The position numbers and the translations under genes were made by a program. From contig OV121088.1 in assembly GCA_921293015.1 (NCBI GenBank), positions 36,394,836 through 36,458,835 on the forward strand: a stretch of DNA of 64,000 nucleotides. The letters are read 5' to 3'. The stretch comes from Phorcus lineatus (taxonomy: Eukaryota; Mollusca; Gastropoda; Trochida; Trochidae). The notes under the pieces are model-generated. The model saw nothing but the letters and a program-made list of their open reading frames with translations. It was not told the DNA's origin and made no database searches. Positions 59,691 to 64,000 of this stretch are shown in pieces (position 1 is the stretch's first letter; every line of letters starts with the position of its first letter).

Positions 59691-62600
59691 AGATGTTGAC
59701 AGAAATAGGATGAAGAATTGGGCTTAAAATCATGAAAGACTTAAAGTTTGCAAAATAAGTTTACCAAAAAGTATGAAAGTTTTAATGATAAGAATAAATG
59801 ACAGATCGGCTTAAATTCAAAGAGAACATGGAACAGCCTTTACCTCAGGCTTTTAAATATGCTTCACAACTGAAGTTCTCTTTGCTGGTATCAAATCTAC
59901 AGAAAGTTTTATTGTATCAGAATGGTAAAAAGGTTAATTTGGTTTAACTCTAAGAATGACATTAGAACTTCATAGAACATGCCCTGAAGAAGTTAAAGAT
60001 TGAAATATTTTATTGAAAGAGATTTCAATAAATAAGGACACTTTGCATTTGTTGAAGTTTTCTGAAATAGTTCTGTAAAGTTTTCTAATATTTGAATAAA
60101 TCCTTGTCTTTCAGAGCATAATTAATACTACCAAGAATTTGTTTTTAATATGTTGATATCACATATATTTATGATACTATCCTTCAGATCAAAACCTTTA
60201 AATTAGACTATGAAAATATTACTTTGACTAGATTGCCTCTATAACAAAAATTTAATTTATTCAATTACAATTGAGCTTTTATTGCATAAACAATGTTATG
60301 AGTGATTGAATAATCATACATATGTAACCACAATTCTGATGTAATTGGTGTTTCGATCAGTAATAACTTACAAAGATGTCTTATCAGTTGAAAATAAACT
60401 TTTGAAAAGATTCATGTATTGCAAATTCACGATTTTCAAACAAAATTAAGAATTCATGATCATGGTTTTTGAAAAAAAACACTGAAGTTGTGTAAGTTGA
60501 TGTTATAATCTTGCAATGACATCCAATGCATAGAGAAGATTAAAACAAATATATCTTCAATGTTATAATAAAACACCAATGAAAGAGTCAACAAAATGTC
60601 ATTATTCAATTAAGACCAACATTTTATCTAAACAAAAGAAAATATTCTAAGAGAATTTTCTAGAAATAAAACTACAAGGAGACATTGACAAGTGATTGTA
60701 TTTGGATGTCACTGGCAGCCCATATGTATTCCACAGATGACAAAATCACCACAAGGGAAATCAATTTCAAAACCAAGGAATAATTTATTCTGCACTCTAC
60801 AAGATATCAACAAAGGTTTATGTACACACATCAATGCAGAAGATACCAGTTAATGTAGCAGGCATAGTTTATATCCCATAACTTACAGTCACAGGATTGG
60901 ATGTATGAAGAGATCGGAGTGGACCAAAATGCCTGCACGGCATACTTGTGATTTTATAGTTGACCAATAATATTTGATCATCATGAAACCTATTCAAGTA
61001 AAATTAAAACTCTTTTTGGCATGAATTGTTTTCATGAAAGAAAAATGTCTGGACGAAAGTATCTTACACAAGTGTTAATTCCTACAGGCTCATATACAAT
61101 GTATCTCTTTATGTGTAAAGACTAATAGCTATCGTTTTGGTTTTAAAAAAACATATTTTGAATTTGAATTTGAGAGAGTTCAGCAATAACTTTCACATTG
61201 ATTGGCACACTATTCATACACATGTTCTTTCCAAATCTATCATAGCTTATATCAAATCTTTACTAATTTTTTGGTGAAAAAGAAATTGTCTTCAAAATAC
61301 ATTCAATTTCATCTACACAGAGATCCTAAAACAATATTATACATTAATGTCACAAATGTAAAATGATCAATCTAGTTTTAACCCATAAGGAGAATCTAAC
61401 AAGATTTGTCTCTAATCATCTGATTTACACAACCTTTCTATCCGATTCCAACATACTTCAATTCATGCTAAAATGCTGGACAAACAAGGTAAAACCTGGA
61501 TATGAAAAAATCTTTTTGTTATATTTGAAGCAACACAGAGCTTATTCCCTTATCTCACAAACACAAGATTGGTTGATGCAACTGTAATTACATCAACTGT
61601 GCTAATTTTAAGCATCATGTTTAGACATGGGGATCACAGACTTGCTGAAACAGCATTACTAGCTTTGTCAGGGATAAACATGTGATGATTGATAACAACC
61701 AAATTAAATCTGGATTTATTCTCCAAATATTGGTAACGATCTCTGAAAACATTTCTTGCTGGAATATTTTCATACATGCATTTAGAGAATCAGTTCTGTT
61801 TTATGAGAAGGTATTTTTTGTTATCTCTGGTAAATTTAGGTCAAATATTCATGTCCATTGAAGAACAGAATGAAATAGAAACATGGAGTGACTAGAGAAT
61901 TGTTTACAGTATGATAGACTCATTGATCCCTAAATGGCCTCCTTGTTTAACAATAGCAATCAAATTTCCTTGTGGGAGTCTTATTGAATATTATTATATT
62001 ATATATATTGAACAGACTTTTGACCTGAAAATTCGAATGATGTTTCTTTCAAAAAACTTTCTTTCTTTCAATGAACCCATGACTATGACTGACATTGGAA
62101 AAAACGGTTAAAGTTGTATCAGCAAGATTATTTGAATTAAGGTAATGTAGAATGAAACTCATGGTCTGAAATTATATGGATAAATGACCTTAGTTGAACA
62201 TGAAACATATAATTGATAACTTTGAAGACCAAATATCAATGTCCCCTGTAATGAACTGCAACAGTCTAAAAGACTCTTCCAGGTGAAAGGACATGAAAAG
62301 CTTACTCTCATAAGTACCTCATCATCTGCTGAATGTAACACTGAAGGATGCACCATACATGAAGTGCAGGCTATATTTTCAGAAGTTCCAGCTGAAAACT
62401 TGGGACTCCAAACAATCAACAGAAGATGGTAAATCTAGTCAGAGGTGACAATCAATACTGAATATGGGAAGTAAAGCTGCAAAATGACTTTGAATAATTG
62501 TCACATCTCTATCAATTAAGTGGTCTCTAAGACAAGCTTTATCCTTTATTATCAGCAAAGTGTTTCAAATGCATTGGATGTTGATAAAAGCTTGAAATCC

Positions 62601-63180
62601 TTAAAATACTTTCAATATTACAACATTAATCACATTAAATCAATAAAGAAATATTACCCTCAAACTTTTACGAAACTCATGCAAATTTGTGTACAACCCT
62701 CGCTTTCACAAAAATTCACACTTGTTTCGTAAAGTCATGGCATCAGACAACCCTTACAATCCGAAATATCATAAATTACGTCAAAGACTATTCATTTGAA
62801 ATATGGTTTTTATTTATTTCACGGTCACAGTGACATTAATTTTCAGGATTTATGATAAACAGGGATATCGTTATCAATTGTTAACTGGTTTACTGGTAAA
62901 ATAACAATAAGATTTATAGGAAAAATCAACAAATTTTTCTAATGTTAATAAACATCAATGTGGTCAAATGGAATCATTTTCAGGTTGTAATGAATAACCT
63001 GTCTCCAAATAATTTCAAGATATCAAAATTGTTATAATTTCAAAGACAATTTTGAAAGTATGTTCCCTTACAGAAACCAGACTTTTTATTATTGTATTCC
63101 ATATCAATAAAAGCTCATTGATCTGAAGTCAACTGTTTCAATGACAGCAGATGATTCTACTCTATCCTATCAGGTTTGCT
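59691..63180. other. Long non-coding stretch, nothing recognised
   Basis: AT-rich sequence. One weak donor-like ATAACTTAC context on the minus strand near 60890 had no convincing acceptor. No repeat family or exon is supported. Confidence 0.45.
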
Positions 63181-64000
63181 CAAATTACAAATCTTCTAAA
63201 ACAATTTGTATAACAAATTGAAAGCGTCTCAAGCAATTTTGAGATGGCTTGTAACTGTCATTTCAGTTCAATACTCATTTTGAGAAACAAACATTTTTTT
63301 CATAATGATTCACAAACCATCACGTAGGAGTCAGAAATCCAAAAAAGTATGTTAATTCTGTTTTGGTGAGATTGATTAAAATGTCTCATAAAGTTACTGC
63401 TTGTCACTGCTGCCACCAAAAACAGAACTGAGAGTTTCATATGTAGTAAAATTTAATTTAGAAGTTGTTCTCAATCTTGAAGGCTTTGCATCAACTGCAA
63501 CATCAGCTTTGTTGAGAGAAATCTGCATGGAGAGATCTAGAGAGACCAGGAAAAGCTTTTATCATTCTGGAAAATCTAGTGGAAAGTGGAGAGAAGCGGA
63601 GAGATGAGGAAATATCTTTAGCGATCCAAAGAAATCTCAATCAATCTAGAGAGATCTTGAGTGATATGGCAAGATATGGAGAGATCTCAAAGACCTTTAG
63701 AAACCTAGAGCAATTTGGATAAATCTAGAGAGATTAAGAGAGATCTTGACAGATTTGGGGAGATCTTGAGAGAAGTAGAGCGATATGGAGAGACATGGAG
63801 AGATGTGGAGAGACCTTGACAGATCTATAGCGATCTGAAGCGATCTAAAGGGATCAGGAGACATATGGAGATATTTGGAGAGATCAGGAGACATATGGAG
63901 ATATTTGGAGAGATCAGGGGAGATCTTGAGAGATCTGGCAAATTCTAGTGATATCTTGAGAGACATGGTTTAAATAATGATAAATTTAATCAAAATATTC
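63181..64000 (+). repeat. Minisatellite-bearing dispersed repeat, copy 3 (runs off the window)
   Basis: The blocks CAAATTACAAATCTTCTAAA, AACTGTCATTTCAGTTCA, GATTGATTAAAATGTCTCAT and CATCAACTGCAACATCAGC match copies 1 and 2. A much longer array of GGAGAGAT(C)-type units occupies about 63520-63970, ending in GAGACATGG near the window edge. The distal block lies beyond the window. Confidence 0.6.

Noticed and set aside
60893-60950. Possible minus-strand exon with a GTAAGT donor near 60892
   Set aside because: The candidate acceptor lacks a pyrimidine tract and no frame looks protein-like.
63697-63966. Minus-strand serine/leucine-rich repeat peptide
   Set aside because: It is the translation of the GGAGAGAT-type purine array and has no start context or domain.

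Overview
The window looks like AT-rich, CpG-poor nuclear DNA of a marine invertebrate, most likely a mollusc and possibly a gastropod. The grounds are one rhodopsin-class receptor gene with a short clean coding exon, Tc1-type and other DNA transposons, a tRNA-derived SINE, and a dispersed retroposon whose 3' end reads GGCGTTAAAC...CTCACCTCACC, a tail I associate with molluscan sequence (from memory, not searched). There are no bacterial operons, rRNA genes, functional tRNAs or CRISPR arrays. I saw no retroviral, LTR or Polinton-like element.

Only one host gene can be called with confidence: a divergent seven-transmembrane receptor at 27927-28988 (+). It has a likely non-coding upstream exon (27357-27729), a 156-base intron and a poly(A) signal at 29246. 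A 40-base micro-exon candidate on the minus strand (6226-6265) and a 34-base one on the plus strand (9042-9075) are much weaker. If either is real, parts of the window are introns of larger genes.

The rest is non-coding and rich in repeats. At 1-10 kb there is a 2.4-kb TTAA-flanked element with an internal dimeric tandem array (1221-3661), an old tandem array (4130-4830), two SINE copies (4967, 7860) and a retroposon copy (7532). At 10-16 kb there is a truncated LINE end (12052-12463), an ancient ~220-bp tandem array (13385-14365) and a TA-flanked MITE (14848). From 16 to 26 kb the DNA is largely unique, with a few more complex blocks that could be conserved non-coding elements. At 26-34 kb lie a G-rich run, the receptor gene, a hAT-like element (30915), a retroposon copy (32757) and a palindromic MITE (34032). 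At 35-46 kb there are minisatellites with 97-, 48-, 35- and 60-bp units, a CpG-rich TTAA-flanked element (41783) and three abutting MITEs (44101-45113). From 46 kb to the end lie a nearly intact Tc1 transposon (46965-48482), three copies of a dispersed repeat carrying a GGAGAGAT-type minisatellite (49046, 58916, 63181), a 1.6-kb inverted-repeat element (56346), a MITE with a retroposon inserted into it (57996-58565) and a 63-bp minisatellite (58601).

No set of genes here works together as a pathway. The points most worth a second look are the receptor, which has lost several hallmark class A residues; the dispersed repeat with a variable-length internal minisatellite; the satellite-bearing TTAA element; and a tandem array just upstream of the receptor's exon whose units carry splice-site-like motifs.
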